Assembly: GCF_018987265.1 (NCBI RefSeq)
Contig: NZ_CP076855.1
Coordinates: forward strand, 342,181 to 406,180
Origin: Rhizobium sp. WYJ-E13
Lineage (GTDB): Bacteria > Pseudomonadota > Alphaproteobacteria > Rhizobiales > Rhizobiaceae
Reading direction: 5' to 3'
DNA: 64,000 bases
In this document: positions 41,922 to 51,644 of the stretch, in pieces
Position numbering within the stretch: position 1 is the stretch's first letter
Layout: each line of letters starts with the position of its first letter
Made by a program: the position numbers and the translations under genes
Notes under the pieces: generated by a model
Database searches by the model: none
What the model saw: the letters and a program-made list of their open reading frames with translations, nothing else
Told to the model about the DNA's origin: nothing

Positions 41922-43727
41922 TCAGAAGCCGCGCTTCTTCTCATATCGCTCACGGTATCCACCACGGTTTGCGGGAACCGTGATGTCCCACCATCCTGTC
42001 ATGTGCATGTTGCTCCAGGGCCGCTCCAGCGAGCAGATCACCTCGACCACATAGGGCTGAGCGGATGCGAGCGCCCGCTTCAGGGCGTTGCCGATCTCGG
42101 CGGGATCGTCGACGCGCTCGCCTGCCGCGCCCAGCGACTGCGCGAAGCCGGTACAGTTGGCCATCCAGGATGCGCCATCCGGCGTCTTGAAGTTCGTGAT
42201 GAGCTCACGGTCCTCGCCGAACAGGTTGAGCTGCAGATTGCGAATGCCGCACCAACCACCGTTGTTCAGGATCAGGAAGACGGCCGGGATACCCATCATA
42301 ACCGCGGTCGCGAGCTCCTGTCCGGTCTGAAGGAACGCGCCATCGCCGCAGATGCAGACGACCGGCTTGTCCGGTGCGCCAAGCTTTGCACCAATCGCCG
42401 CCGGCAGTGCGAAGCCGATGCCGGAGAATCCGCCGGCCGTAATATGCTGCTTGGGTCCGTAGACCGGGAATTCATTGTAGACCTGGTTCTGCGGGCAGCT
42501 GGAATCGGTGACGACGATCGTGTCGCGCGGCAGCACCTTGCGGGCTTCTGCGAGCGCCTGGGAGATCGTTATCGGTGCATGGTTTGCCTCCTGCTGCGGC
42601 CGCAGGTGCTCGACCCACTCCGCCTTCAGCTGCTGGAAGCGCTGGAAGTACTCTGTTCCCCGGTATTCCTTCGCAGGAGCCCTTTCGAGCTCGATCAGCA
42701 GCGCCGACAGGACGGCATGGGCATCGCCGAGGATGCCGACTTCAGCGGGATAGTTCTTGCCGATCTCGAAGCCGTCGATATCGACATGGATCAGCTTGGT
42801 CTTCGGGATGTCGAAAGTAATGCCCGGGGCATAGGAAGAGGTGACACGGTCGCTGAAGCGGCATCCGAGTGAGAGGATCACGTCGGCTTCGCGGGTCATG
42901 GCGTTGCCGGAGAAGGAACCCATGTCGCCACAGGGCCAGGCGTAAAGTTCGTGATCCTCGGCAATCGCACCCTTGCCGTTGAAAGAGGTCGTCACGGGAG
43001 CACCGAGACGTTCTGCCACCTTTACCAGCAGGTCGGTCGCTTCGGCCGCGATCACGCCGCCGCCTGCGAGAATGACCGGACGCTCTGCAGACAAGAGGAG
43101 CTGGGCAGCGCGGGCAATCTCTGCCGGGTCACCGTGCAGCCGGCCGCGGGGCCGGCGCTGCTCGATCGGCGCGAGCTTGACCTCGGCTTCTTCGGCCTGA
43201 ATGTCCTGAGGGAAGTTGATCAGAACGGGTCCGCGGCGGCCTTCAAGCATCGAGTTGAACGCGTGGCTCATTACTTCAGGAAGCTGCTCGACGTGAGACG
43301 GTTGAAACCACCGCTTGACGACGGGTTCGGCCATCCTCGGGAAATTGTCGGCATGCGGGCGGTCGATTTCCTGAAGGACGCCTTTTCCGGTGAAATAAGT
43401 GTGCACCGCACCGGTGATGACGAGTTGCGGCATGGAATCCATGAATGCCGTGGCAATACCTGTCAGCGTGTTGGTGGCGCCCGGTCCAATGGTCACACAG
43501 ACGGCCGCGACCTGGCCGCTGGCCCGATAATAGCCATCGGCCATATGCGATGCGCCCTGTTCGTGCATCGCCGGAATGACCGTCAGTTCGTCCTGCCGGT
43601 CGACAAACGCATCCATCAGCGCAGTGTTGCCATGGCCGGGGATCGCGAAGACATATTTCACGCCTTCCCGGACAAGGTATTCGGTGACGATCTGGCCGCC
43701 TGTCAGGCGTTGGGTGGGCTGGTCCAT
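41922..43727 (-). CDS. Thiamine diphosphate enzyme, acetolactate synthase-like
   Basis: About 601 residues from MDQPTQRL at 43727, preceded by GAGGAGG. The three domains are clear: the N-terminal Pyr domain with the activating Glu in AMHEQGASHMADGY, the central domain with VILAGGGVIAAEA, and the C-terminal PP domain with the ThDP motif CGDGAFLQTGQELATAVMMGIPAVFLILNNGG. It may be a decarboxylase, carboligase or lyase; no acetolactate synthase small subunit is present, so a catabolic role is likely. It is the last gene of a leftward operon with histidinol-dehydrogenase-like and GMC enzymes. Confidence 0.88.
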   Translation of the reverse strand: MDQPTQRLTGGQIVTEYLVREGVKYVFAIPGHGNTALMDAFVDRQDELTVIPAMHEQGASHMADGYYRASGQVAAVCVTIGPGATNTLTGIATAFMDSMPQLVITGAVHTYFTGKGVLQEIDRPHADNFPRMAEPVVKRWFQPSHVEQLPEVMSHAFNSMLEGRRGPVLINFPQDIQAEEAEVKLAPIEQRRPRGRLHGDPAEIARAAQLLLSAERPVILAGGGVIAAEATDLLVKVAERLGAPVTTSFNGKGAIAEDHELYAWPCGDMGSFSGNAMTREADVILSLGCRFSDRVTSSYAPGITFDIPKTKLIHVDIDGFEIGKNYPAEVGILGDAHAVLSALLIELERAPAKEYRGTEYFQRFQQLKAEWVEHLRPQQEANHAPITISQALAEARKVLPRDTIVVTDSSCPQNQVYNEFPVYGPKQHITAGGFSGIGFALPAAIGAKLGAPDKPVVCICGDGAFLQTGQELATAVMMGIPAVFLILNNGGWCGIRNLQLNLFGEDRELITNFKTPDGASWMANCTGFAQSLGAAGERVDDPAEIGNALKRALASAQPYVVEVICSLERPWSNMHMTGWWDITVPANRGGYRERYEKKRGF

Positions 43728-43832
43728 GTGTTCCTCCTCAGTCTTTGGTGACGGTCTATCTCGCGCCACCTCGATCCAATGATAATAGGCATGGGCCGGA
43801 ACGTGTCCGGCCCGCTAGATGATGAAGGTGAC

Positions 43833-45140
43833 CTATTCCGCCTTGCCGCCGTAAGGCACGTTCTTGCCTCCGTAACGGCGAACCCGGATGTTCGCCTGCT
43901 CGCCATGCCCGGTGAAACCTTCCAGCGCACAGAGGCGCGAGCAATATTCGCCGATCAGCGTCGAGGCCTCGTCGGTGAGCACGCGCTGGTAGGTGCAGGT
44001 TTTCAGGAATTTCCCGACCCAGAGGCCGCCGGTGTAGCGGGCCGCCTGCTTGGTGGGCAGCGTATGATTGGTGCCGATCGCCTTGTCGCCATACGCGACG
44101 TTGGTCCGCGGTCCGAGGAACAGGGCTCCGAAGTTGGTCATGTTCTTCAAGAAGTAATCCGGATCCTTCGTCATGACCTGCACGTGTTCGAACGCCAGCT
44201 CATCGGCGATCCGCACCATCTCCTCGTCGCTGTCGGCCACGATCACCTGTCCGTAGGCGGCCCAGGACTTCGCGGCGATTTCGGCAGTTGCCAGGATCGT
44301 CAGGATACGCTCGATTTCAGCGATGGTGTCACGCGCGAGTTTCTCGGAAGTCGTGAGAAGAATTGCCGGCGAATCCGGTCCATGCTCTGCCTGGCCGAGA
44401 AGATCGGTCGCGCATATCTCGCCATCGACGGTATCGTCGGCAATGACCAGGGTTTCCGTCGGGCCGGCGAAGAGATCGATGCCGACGCGGCCGAAGAGCT
44501 GACGCTTGGCTTCGGCGACGAAGGCATTGCCGGGGCCGACCAGCATGTCGACGGGGGTGATCGAAGCCGTACCAAGCGCCATGGCGCCAACAGCCTGGAT
44601 GCCGCCGAGGCAGTAGATCTCATCAGCACCTGCCATATGCTGGGCCGCGACGATCGCCGGAGCGGGCTTGCCCTTGTAGGGTGGTGCACAGGTGATGATG
44701 CGTTTCACACCTGCGACCTTCGCGGTGATCACCGACATATGGGCGGAGGCGAGAAGCGGATATTTTCCGCCCGGCACGTAGCAGCCCGCGGCGTTGACCG
44801 GAACGTTCTTGTGTCCGAGAACGACGCCCGGAAGTGTTTCGACCTCGATGTCCTTCAGGGCGGCGCGCTGGTGCTGTGCGAAGTTGCGGACCTGCGTCTG
44901 CGCAAACTCGATGTCCTTCAGGTCGCGGTCCGAAAGCTGGTTCATGCACGCCTGGATCTCGGCATCGCTCAGGCGATAGTCATCGCGCTGCAGCCCGTCG
45001 AATTTGATCGATAGGTCGCGGATCGCGGCGTCGCCGCGCGCTTCGATATCCGCAAGCGTCCGCTCCACAGTTTCGCGCACACTGTTGTCGGCGGCACGAA
45101 CAGCCTCGGCAGTCGCGCCGCGTTTCAACCAATTTGCCAT
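43833..45140 (-). CDS. Histidinol dehydrogenase-like zinc NAD dehydrogenase
   Basis: A 435-residue member of the HisD family: [36 protein letters not shown], the nucleotide region [28 protein letters not shown] with metal contacts and [19 protein letters not shown] with Gln and His ligands. It is outside any histidine operon. HisD homologues in such settings oxidise other primary alcohols in two steps, for example HpsN on dihydroxypropanesulfonate. With a GMC oxidoreductase and a ThDP enzyme in the operon, a hydroxy-compound is oxidised and then cleaved; the substrate is unknown. Confidence 0.9.
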   Translation of the reverse strand: MANWLKRGATAEAVRAADNSVRETVERTLADIEARGDAAIRDLSIKFDGLQRDDYRLSDAEIQACMNQLSDRDLKDIEFAQTQVRNFAQHQRAALKDIEVETLPGVVLGHKNVPVNAAGCYVPGGKYPLLASAHMSVITAKVAGVKRIITCAPPYKGKPAPAIVAAQHMAGADEIYCLGGIQAVGAMALGTASITPVDMLVGPGNAFVAEAKRQLFGRVGIDLFAGPTETLVIADDTVDGEICATDLLGQAEHGPDSPAILLTTSEKLARDTIAEIERILTILATAEIAAKSWAAYGQVIVADSDEEMVRIADELAFEHVQVMTKDPDYFLKNMTNFGALFLGPRTNVAYGDKAIGTNHTLPTKQAARYTGGLWVGKFLKTCTYQRVLTDEASTLIGEYCSRLCALEGFTGHGEQANIRVRRYGGKNVPYGGKAE

Positions 45141-45198
45141 CGTCTTGTTCTCCTCAAGCGGCGCCCGGAAGCGCCGTCCTTTTCACGCATTTGAAATT

Positions 45199-46815
45199 CT
45201 AGGCGGTTTTCCTGTTCGCCAGGATCATGTCGGCACCCTTCATGGCGATCATCGCAGTCGGGGTGTTGGTGTTGCCTGAGACGATCAGCGGCATCACCGA
45301 CGCATCGACAACCCGCAGGCCGTCGAGGCCGATGAACCGCAGACGGTCGTCCACCACCGCATCCGGATCCGACCGCAGCCCCATCCTCGCCGTGCTGGTC
45401 GGATGGAAGATTGTCGTGCCGATATTGCCGGCTGCCTTCGCCAAGGACTGGTCATCGTCACCGACAGTGGGGCCGGGGAGATATTCTTCCGGATGAAGCG
45501 AGGCGAGGGCGGGCTGGCGCATCAGTCGCCGGGTCACGCGTATTGCATCGGCCGCCACTTTCCGGTCCTCGTCGGTCGACAGATAGTTCGGCTTGATGAG
45601 CGGCGGCTTTGTCAGGTCGGTCGTGATCGTCTGAACGACGCCACGCGATGTTGGCCTGAGGTTGCATGCGGCAACTGTGATTGCGGAAAACCGGTGCAGC
45701 GGGTCGCCGAACTTGTCGAGCGACAGCGGCTGGACATGGAACTCGATATTGGCGCGCTGCTGATCGGGATCGGATTTGGTGAAGATGCCGAGCTGCGATG
45801 GCGCCATGGTGAGCGGCCCCCGGCGGCGGATCAGGTAGTCCAGCCCCATCAGTCCCTTAGAAATGGGATTGTGATAGCTGTCGTTCAGGGTTTTGGCGCC
45901 TTTGACACGGTAGATCGCGCGCTGCTGCAAATGGTCCTGAAGGTTGCGGCCGACCCCGCGCCGCTCAAGGATCGGCTCGACGCCCATCTGCGAGAGCCAT
46001 TCGCCTGGCCCGATCCCGGAACGGTGGAGGATCTGCACGGAGCCGATGGCGCCAGCGCTCAGGATGACTTCGGCCTTCGCATATGCAGCCTGGACGGAAT
46101 CGCCGGCACGCCGGTAGGAAATGCCGATCGCACGTCCATCTTTGACAATCAGCTTATCGACCAGGACGCCCGTTTCGAGCGTCAGGTTCTTCCGGTGCAG
46201 GACCGGCTTTAGAAAGCCGCGAGCCGATGACCACCGGCGTCCGCGCTTCTGGTTCACATGGAAATATCCGGTGCCGTCATTCTGGCCGAGATTGAAATCG
46301 TCTGTCGGCGGCACGCCGATTTCTCCCGCGGCCTTGCGCACGGCATCGAGCACGGGCCAGGATATGCGGGGAGCTTCGACCCGCCACCCGCCACCGGCAC
46401 CGTGAAAAGGGCCTTCGCCGAGAAAGTGGTCTTCCATCTTCTTGAAGGTGGGCAGGACGTCGTCCCATCCCCAGCCTGTCAGGCCGAGGTCTTTCCAGCT
46501 GTCATAGTCGGCCGCCTGACCGCGCATGGCGATCATGGCGTTGATTGATGAGCACCCGCCGATGACCTTGCCGCGCGGGTAGGCAAGCGAACGGCCATTC
46601 AGTCCGGGTTCGGCTTCAGTGCGGAACATCCAGTCGGCGCGCGGGTTGCCAATCGCGAAAAGATATCCGACCGGGATATGGAACCAGATCCAGTTGTCGT
46701 TACCGCCAGCCTCCAGCAGCAGCACGCGGTTGGCGGGGTCTTCCGAAAGCCGATTGGCGAGGATGCAGCCGGCCGTACCAGCTCCCACAACAATATAATC
46801 AAATTTGTCCATCAT
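45199..46815 (-). CDS. GMC family FAD-dependent oxidoreductase (choline dehydrogenase-like)
   Basis: About 538 residues. FDYIVVGAGTAGCILANRLSEDP is the FAD-binding loop and GGNDNWIWFHIPVGYLF, YPRGKVIGGCSSINAMIAMRG (GMC signature 1), ILSAGAIGSVQILHRSGIGP (signature 2) and the active His region GTTIFHPTSTARMG follow, ending NTNTPTAMIAMKGADMILA. The ATG at 46815 fits the FAD motif and an AGAGGA site. It is the first gene of the leftward operon and divergent from a LysR regulator. It oxidises an alcohol, probably feeding the HisD-like enzyme. Confidence 0.93.
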   Translation of the reverse strand: MMDKFDYIVVGAGTAGCILANRLSEDPANRVLLLEAGGNDNWIWFHIPVGYLFAIGNPRADWMFRTEAEPGLNGRSLAYPRGKVIGGCSSINAMIAMRGQAADYDSWKDLGLTGWGWDDVLPTFKKMEDHFLGEGPFHGAGGGWRVEAPRISWPVLDAVRKAAGEIGVPPTDDFNLGQNDGTGYFHVNQKRGRRWSSARGFLKPVLHRKNLTLETGVLVDKLIVKDGRAIGISYRRAGDSVQAAYAKAEVILSAGAIGSVQILHRSGIGPGEWLSQMGVEPILERRGVGRNLQDHLQQRAIYRVKGAKTLNDSYHNPISKGLMGLDYLIRRRGPLTMAPSQLGIFTKSDPDQQRANIEFHVQPLSLDKFGDPLHRFSAITVAACNLRPTSRGVVQTITTDLTKPPLIKPNYLSTDEDRKVAADAIRVTRRLMRQPALASLHPEEYLPGPTVGDDDQSLAKAAGNIGTTIFHPTSTARMGLRSDPDAVVDDRLRFIGLDGLRVVDASVMPLIVSGNTNTPTAMIAMKGADMILANRKTA

Positions 46816-46875
46816 ATTGATTATTCCTCTTGTGAAAGGAATGCTTCGATATGCCCGAGATGACAACGATCAATA

Positions 46876-46894
46876 TTACACATACAATGTGCAA
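46876..46894. promoter_or_regulatory. LysR-type binding dyad in the divergent gap
   Basis: TTACACAT-ACA-ATGTGCAA, arms matching at seven of eight positions, contains a T-N11-A core. It lies 13 bp before the lysR start and about 60 bp before the GMC gene, the usual position for LysR autorepression and divergent activation. Confidence 0.55.
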
Positions 46895-46907
46895 AAACGG
46901 GTTCTGA

Positions 46908-47819
46908 ATGGACTGGGACGACCTGCGCGTATTTCTCTGCATCGCCCGGACGGGGCAGATAACCGAAGCCTCAAAGCTGCTCGGCCTGGATCATTCGACG
47001 ATCAGCCGCCGGCTGGCGCGGCTCGAAAGCGGCCTCGCGGTGAAGCTGTTCAATCGGGCGGGGAGGAGACTGAAGATCACTTCCGCGGGGGAGAACCTCG
47101 TGGCGGTGGTCACGCATATGGAATCGACCCTGCTCAGCGAGATCGGCTCGGTTGCGGGCGACCGGGAGGAGATTTCGGGAACTGTTCGTATCGGCGCTCC
47201 CGAAGGGCTCGGCGCGGCATATCTCAGTGCACATCTCAACGAGCTGCGCGCCGAGTACGCGTCGCTGGATATCGAGCTTGTCGCCCTCCCGCAGAACTAC
47301 TCGCTGGCCTCGCGTGAAGTGGATATCGCCATCACCCTTGATCGCCCAGGTACCGGAAGCATCGCGACCCGGCGATTGACAGACTACGAACTCGGATTTT
47401 TCGCGTCAGACAGCTACATTCGCATCCACGGAGAGCCATCTGCGCTCCAGGATATCGATGCTCACATATTGTGCGGCTACATACCCAGCCTGCTGCATAC
47501 ACGGGAACTCGACTACCTCGACGCGCTCGGTTTCAAACAGAGGCCTGCGCTTCGAAGCACAAGCATTATCGCGCAGCGCCATATCGTGGAGACCGGACAG
47601 GCCATCGGTATCCTGCCGTTCTTCATGGTGCCCGAAGATGCGGGGCTCAAGCCACTGCTGGAAGACTTCCGCCTGACGCGCAGCTACTGGCTCTCCGTTC
47701 ACGAGGATCTCAGGCATATCCGACGCGTCCGGGTGACCGTTGATGCTCTTGGCGCGCTGTTTCAACGGCACCAGTCGCTCTTTCGCCGCTTGCCGGCTCA
47801 GGCTGCGGTCACTTCTTGA
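46908..47819 (+). CDS. LysR family transcriptional regulator
   Basis: A 303-residue regulator. The N-terminal helix-turn-helix is WDDLRVFLCIARTGQITEASKLLGLDHSTISRRLARLESGLAVKLFNRAGRRLKITSAG; the rest is a periplasmic-binding-like effector domain. The divergent GMC-HisD-ThDP operon is the evident target. Its end overlaps the end of the convergent ROK gene by 11 bp. Confidence 0.93.
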   Translation: MDWDDLRVFLCIARTGQITEASKLLGLDHSTISRRLARLESGLAVKLFNRAGRRLKITSAGENLVAVVTHMESTLLSEIGSVAGDREEISGTVRIGAPEGLGAAYLSAHLNELRAEYASLDIELVALPQNYSLASREVDIAITLDRPGTGSIATRRLTDYELGFFASDSYIRIHGEPSALQDIDAHILCGYIPSLLHTRELDYLDALGFKQRPALRSTSIIAQRHIVETGQAIGILPFFMVPEDAGLKPLLEDFRLTRSYWLSVHEDLRHIRRVRVTVDALGALFQRHQSLFRRLPAQAAVTS

Positions 47820-49041
47820 ACAGGGCCGAGTAGCGAGGCGAGAAACTCCGGCCGATCGGCTCCGATGCAGCGCCGCGGGCAGGCGCCCAGATATCCGCGA
47901 GGCCGCGCATCATTCGTGGACGGTCGCCGGTCAGCCCCGGCGCCTTGAGGCGTTCAAGCAGGTCGTCGAGCAGAGCCTCCGGCGCGCTGCCGCAGAGCAC
48001 GATCGCCTCCGGCGCGAAGACCAGTTCCGTCATCGCGAGGAGCCATCCGATTTCCCGGGCGGCTTGGGATAGCCAGGCCTGATACTCGGGGCCGGATTTT
48101 TCGGCGATCTGGGTGATCACCGTGGAGAACTCGGGGTCGGCGGGGTCGAGATCCAGAGACTCGCTCAGCGCCGCGAGCGTGGCGAGCCGTTCCAGAAGCG
48201 GCCTCGGCTCGCATCCGGGCTGGGCCGGGATCAGGCCGACATCGCCGGCGTTGCCGTTGCGACCATTGTAGAGTTCGCCGTTGATAACGATACCGGCACC
48301 CAGGCCGTATCCGAGATAGAGGCAGACGGCATCCCTGACGCCGTGCAATCGCCCCGCGATCATCTCTGCCATCGTAGCCGCAGCCGCGTCGTTTCGCAGG
48401 CTGACGACCAATCCGGTTTCCGATTCCAGGCGGGAAACGAGGGGGAAACTCTGCCAGCGCGCCATGCTGTAAACGTCCGCCGTGACGCTGCGCGCCTCGT
48501 CGATACCGAACGGACCCGGCATTGCCACGCCGAGACCGACCAGACGGGCTTCGAGGTCAGGGCGGAGAGCGGCGGCGTCCTTGCGGGTGCTGGACAGCAG
48601 ATTGAGCAGGTCCTTGAAGCCTTGGTCGGGGTCCTCGGCATGCAAGCGCGCGCGCTGGCGCACCAGAACATCGCCACACAGATCGACAATGACCGCTCGT
48701 GCTTCATGTCTGTCGATGTGAAGACCGATGGCATACGCCCCGTTGGGAGCCAGCACATACGGAACCGCGGGGCGGCCGGGCACTTCACGGGCGACAGTAT
48801 CCTGCGCCATGATCACGCCTTCGCGTTCCAACTCGTCGACGATGTTGGAGACGGCCTGCTTCGACAGCTTGGTCGCCCGGGCAAGATCTGCCCGGGACAT
48901 CGCCCGATTGACGCGGATCGCGTCGAGGATGACGCGACGGTTGTGCGCATTGGCACCTTCGACATTCGTGCCGAGTATGGCCCTCGGAGCCCGTCCACCA
49001 GTGTTTTCTGGTCCGTCTGCAAGCATTGAAAATTCACTCAT
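47809..49041 (-). CDS. ROK family transcriptional regulator
   Basis: About 410 residues from MSEFSMLADGP at 49041; upstream in-frame extension crosses the promoter and operator and is discarded. An N-terminal MarR-like winged helix (NRRVILDAIRVNRAMSRADLARATKLSKQAVSNIVDELEREGVI) precedes the ROK domain with YLGYGLGAGIVINGELYNGRNGNAGDVGLIPA. The usual ROK zinc-ligand Cys cluster is reduced (only the Cys of QPGCEPRPLLERL is visible). ROK repressors bind sugars or amino sugars. It is divergent from the amino-sugar-type operon at 49380-57886. Confidence 0.88.
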   Translation of the reverse strand: MSEFSMLADGPENTGGRAPRAILGTNVEGANAHNRRVILDAIRVNRAMSRADLARATKLSKQAVSNIVDELEREGVIMAQDTVAREVPGRPAVPYVLAPNGAYAIGLHIDRHEARAVIVDLCGDVLVRQRARLHAEDPDQGFKDLLNLLSSTRKDAAALRPDLEARLVGLGVAMPGPFGIDEARSVTADVYSMARWQSFPLVSRLESETGLVVSLRNDAAAATMAEMIAGRLHGVRDAVCLYLGYGLGAGIVINGELYNGRNGNAGDVGLIPAQPGCEPRPLLERLATLAALSESLDLDPADPEFSTVITQIAEKSGPEYQAWLSQAAREIGWLLAMTELVFAPEAIVLCGSAPEALLDDLLERLKAPGLTGDRPRMMRGLADIWAPARGAASEPIGRSFSPRYSALFKK

Positions 49042-49050
49042 AAAAAAGGA

Positions 49051-49102
49051 TTGACATGCAACGAAACTCTTTGCAAGTATTAGTCCATCAAGTGGACAAA
49101 TA
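49051..49102 (+). promoter_or_regulatory. Promoter and ROK operator of the amino-sugar-type operon
   Basis: TTGACA at 49051-49056 is followed, after 18 bp, by a poor -10 (AAGTAT). Overlapping it is the dyad TATTAGTCCA-N5-TGGACAAATA (49078-49102), nine of ten pairs matching. The TAGTCCA...TGGAC form suits a ROK repressor. The operon's first gene starts 277 bp downstream. Confidence 0.55.
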
Positions 49103-49379
49103 GGCCGAAAGAGCTGATCCCTTGAGATGCTGGCAAGCGGCTTGTCAGTTATCGGATCGTCAGACGCAGCGGATCTGCTTGTGGCTGGCGCGTAGAATGG
49201 GAACAAAGCGGGAGACCGTCACACAATCAATTTCCGGGCGTGCAGCCTGGGCTTCGCGACCCCGTAGCGGTGGCTGCGGAGAGCTTTCGAACGTCGAATC
49301 TGATTTTGGCTTAAGCAGACGGCGCATCCGCCCTGCGATCCAAGCCTGCAGGAACACCATTTATGAGGGATGAAGGACC
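49103..49379 (+). other. Long leader of the amino-sugar-type operon
   Basis: 277 bp without a supported gene between the ROK operator and the aminotransferase. No riboswitch class or convincing hairpin was recognised. Confidence 0.4.
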
Positions 49380-50741
49380 ATGACGACGCAATCAGACAGC
49401 AATCTCCCGGCATTGCTGAAATCGGCACTCGATCACATGATCATTCCGATCGTGAGCCAGTCGGAAATTGCAACGAATGGCCTTTCCATCTACGCCCGGG
49501 GCGAGGGCTGCCGTCTCTGGACCGAGGATAATCGCGAATACCTAGACATGCTCGGCTCGCCGACCCGGGCAAACACGTTGGGATACGGCAATCAGGAGAT
49601 TGCCAAAGCCGTCTACGACCAGCTGGTCAACGTCCATTTCGTCGGTACCGCCGCCAATACGACGGAGCCTGCCATCAGGCTTGCAGAGAAGCTGTCGGAA
49701 ATTCTGCCCGGGGACCTCTCGCGTATCTTCTTCGTCAGCACCGGATCGGAAGCGGTCGAAGGCGCCCTGAAGCTTGCGAAGCAATACCACCAGGCCAAGG
49801 GCAAGAAGCCGCGTGCCTACAAGGTCATCTCGCGTTGGAATGCCTATCATGGCGCCACGATGGGCTGCCTTTCGGTAACCGACTGGCTTCCGGTGCGTAA
49901 CATCCCGGATCCGCGTGTCCCCGGCAACAGCTTCATCCCGAGCCCGACGCGCTACAGAAACCCGTTTGGCGTCACCGATGAAGTGTGGGCGGAGATGTGC
50001 GCCACCTATCTCGAGAAGCAGATCGAGCTTGAGGGCCCGGAAAATATCGCCGCCTTCATCGGCGAGCCGATCATGCAGGCTCATGGCGTTCAGATCCCGA
50101 CGCAAAACTACTGGAGACGTGTCCGCGAGATCTGCACGAAGCACGACATCCTCCTCATCTGCGACGAAGTCATCACTGGCTTCGGCCGTACGGGCACATG
50201 GTTCGCGTCCGAGCAGTTCGGGATCGTGCCTGACATTATCACGATGGCGAAGGCCATGAGCGCTGGCTACGTCCCGGCCGGCGCCGTCGCAACGCGTCCC
50301 GAGATTGCTGACGCCATTCCGATGTATCGCAACGTCCACACCTATAGCGGACACGCCGGTGCCATGGCCGCATCACTCAAGGTGATCGAGATCAAGGAGC
50401 GGGAAGGGCTCCTTTCGAAGGCACGGAACAACGGTGTCTATCTGCAGGAAGCACTGCGCTCCGCGCTCGGCAGCTCTCCGATCGTCGGCGAAGTCCGGGG
50501 CATCGGCCACTGGCACGCCATCGACTTCACAAGCGACAAGGCGACGAAGGCCCCCTTCGAGGACGAAACCGTCAAGGCTGTGATGAACTCGATGCATGAA
50601 AAGGGCGTATTGGTAACGGCGATCGGTCACTCCATCGAGATGTCGCCTCCGCTGATCGCCAGCCGGGAAGAGCTCGACAAGGCTGTGGAGGTCGCGGCCG
50701 CGGCGATCGATGAGGTTTCCAAGGCGCGCGGCTTCGGCTGA
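49380..50741 (+). CDS. Class III (omega-type) aminotransferase
   Basis: A 453-residue PLP enzyme: STGSEAVEGALKLAKQYHQAKGKK, RWNAYHGATMG, LICDEVITGFGRTGTWFASEQFGIVPDIITMAKAMSAGYVPAGAV with PLP lysine 291, and THTYSGHAG-like HTYSGHAGAMAASLKVIE. It transfers an amino group to or from an aldehyde or ketone end. Being first in an operon with a PIG-L deacetylase and a sugar importer, it may deaminate an amino sugar or aminocyclitol to the keto form; the family also acts on omega-amino acids and cannot be narrowed by sequence alone. Confidence 0.92.
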   Translation: MTTQSDSNLPALLKSALDHMIIPIVSQSEIATNGLSIYARGEGCRLWTEDNREYLDMLGSPTRANTLGYGNQEIAKAVYDQLVNVHFVGTAANTTEPAIRLAEKLSEILPGDLSRIFFVSTGSEAVEGALKLAKQYHQAKGKKPRAYKVISRWNAYHGATMGCLSVTDWLPVRNIPDPRVPGNSFIPSPTRYRNPFGVTDEVWAEMCATYLEKQIELEGPENIAAFIGEPIMQAHGVQIPTQNYWRRVREICTKHDILLICDEVITGFGRTGTWFASEQFGIVPDIITMAKAMSAGYVPAGAVATRPEIADAIPMYRNVHTYSGHAGAMAASLKVIEIKEREGLLSKARNNGVYLQEALRSALGSSPIVGEVRGIGHWHAIDFTSDKATKAPFEDETVKAVMNSMHEKGVLVTAIGHSIEMSPPLIASREELDKAVEVAAAAIDEVSKARGFG

Positions 50742-50816
50742 GTGCAGATGAGTTCCGGTCGCAGGCAGGGCCTGCGACCGGCCGGACTGCGGGTATGGCA
50801 AGGGTAAGGAATCGAA

Positions 50817-51644
50817 GTGACAACGTTGGGCAATCTCACGAAAGACGACCGGATCCTGATCCTGTCACCTCATCTTGACGATGCCGTGCTGAGCGCGGGC
50901 GGTCTGATCGACCGTGCGGTGAAGCAGGAGTGCCCGGTCGTGGTTGGCAACATTTTCACCGCGGACACACACATCGAAGGCGAACCGTCACCGGTGGTGA
51001 AGGAATTGCATGAATGGTGGGGTCTGGGAGCGAGCCCTTATCAGGTTCGCCGCGACGAGGACGCCGCATCGCTTGCACTGCTCGGCGCGGAAATCGTTCA
51101 AGGCAGGTTGTTGGACTCCATCTACCGCACAGGCCCGGCCGGAAAATTTTTGTATCCGACCCGCAAGGCTGTCTTCTCTGCGCCTATGGCAGATGACCCG
51201 GCCTGGAAGGAATTGAAGCTTCTTCTCGCGTCATGGCTGGAGTCGATCCGCCCGAATATCGTCCTGTGCCCGATGGCAGTCGGGCGGCATGTCGACCATG
51301 TCGTGACGACCGAGGCGTTCAGGCAGGACGCCGGCCAATGGGCCGCGGATGTGTATCTCTATGAAGACATTCCATATTCTGCGGGATTTTTTCCTCCGAA
51401 ATTTCCGGACAACGTGCCTGCCGCACGCGAGCGGAGCGGATGGGAGATTGGCGATCACGTCGATGTCGCGGTCGACTTTACAGCCAAGTTTGCGGCCATC
51501 CTGAAATACAAGTCACAGATTGCGGAGATCTTTCCCGGACGTGATCCCGAAATGGAGCTGCGCCGCTACATGAGTTCCGAAGAGGACGGAGCCTACCGGG
51601 AGCGTTTCTGGATAGTTCGAAGGAATGAGGAGGAGAAACCATGA
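50817..51644 (+). CDS. PIG-L family N-acyl deacetylase
   Basis: A 275-residue LmbE/PIG-L zinc hydrolase. SPHLDDAVLSAGGLIDRA carries the PHxDD metal motif and VGRHVDHVVTTEAF the distal HxDH. The family removes acetyl groups from N-acetylated sugars and related compounds. The start is GTG after AAGGAA. The next gene begins inside its stop (ATGA). Deacetylation before transamination would be the natural order in this operon. Confidence 0.92.
   Translation: MTTLGNLTKDDRILILSPHLDDAVLSAGGLIDRAVKQECPVVVGNIFTADTHIEGEPSPVVKELHEWWGLGASPYQVRRDEDAASLALLGAEIVQGRLLDSIYRTGPAGKFLYPTRKAVFSAPMADDPAWKELKLLLASWLESIRPNIVLCPMAVGRHVDHVVTTEAFRQDAGQWAADVYLYEDIPYSAGFFPPKFPDNVPAARERSGWEIGDHVDVAVDFTAKFAAILKYKSQIAEIFPGRDPEMELRRYMSSEEDGAYRERFWIVRRNEEEKP

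Noticed and set aside
41922..45140. Dihydroxypropanesulfonate or other sulfonate degradation
   Set aside because: The HisD-like protein suggested HpsN, but no sulfonate transporter, sulfolyase or phosphotransacetylase is nearby, so it is kept only as a possibility.
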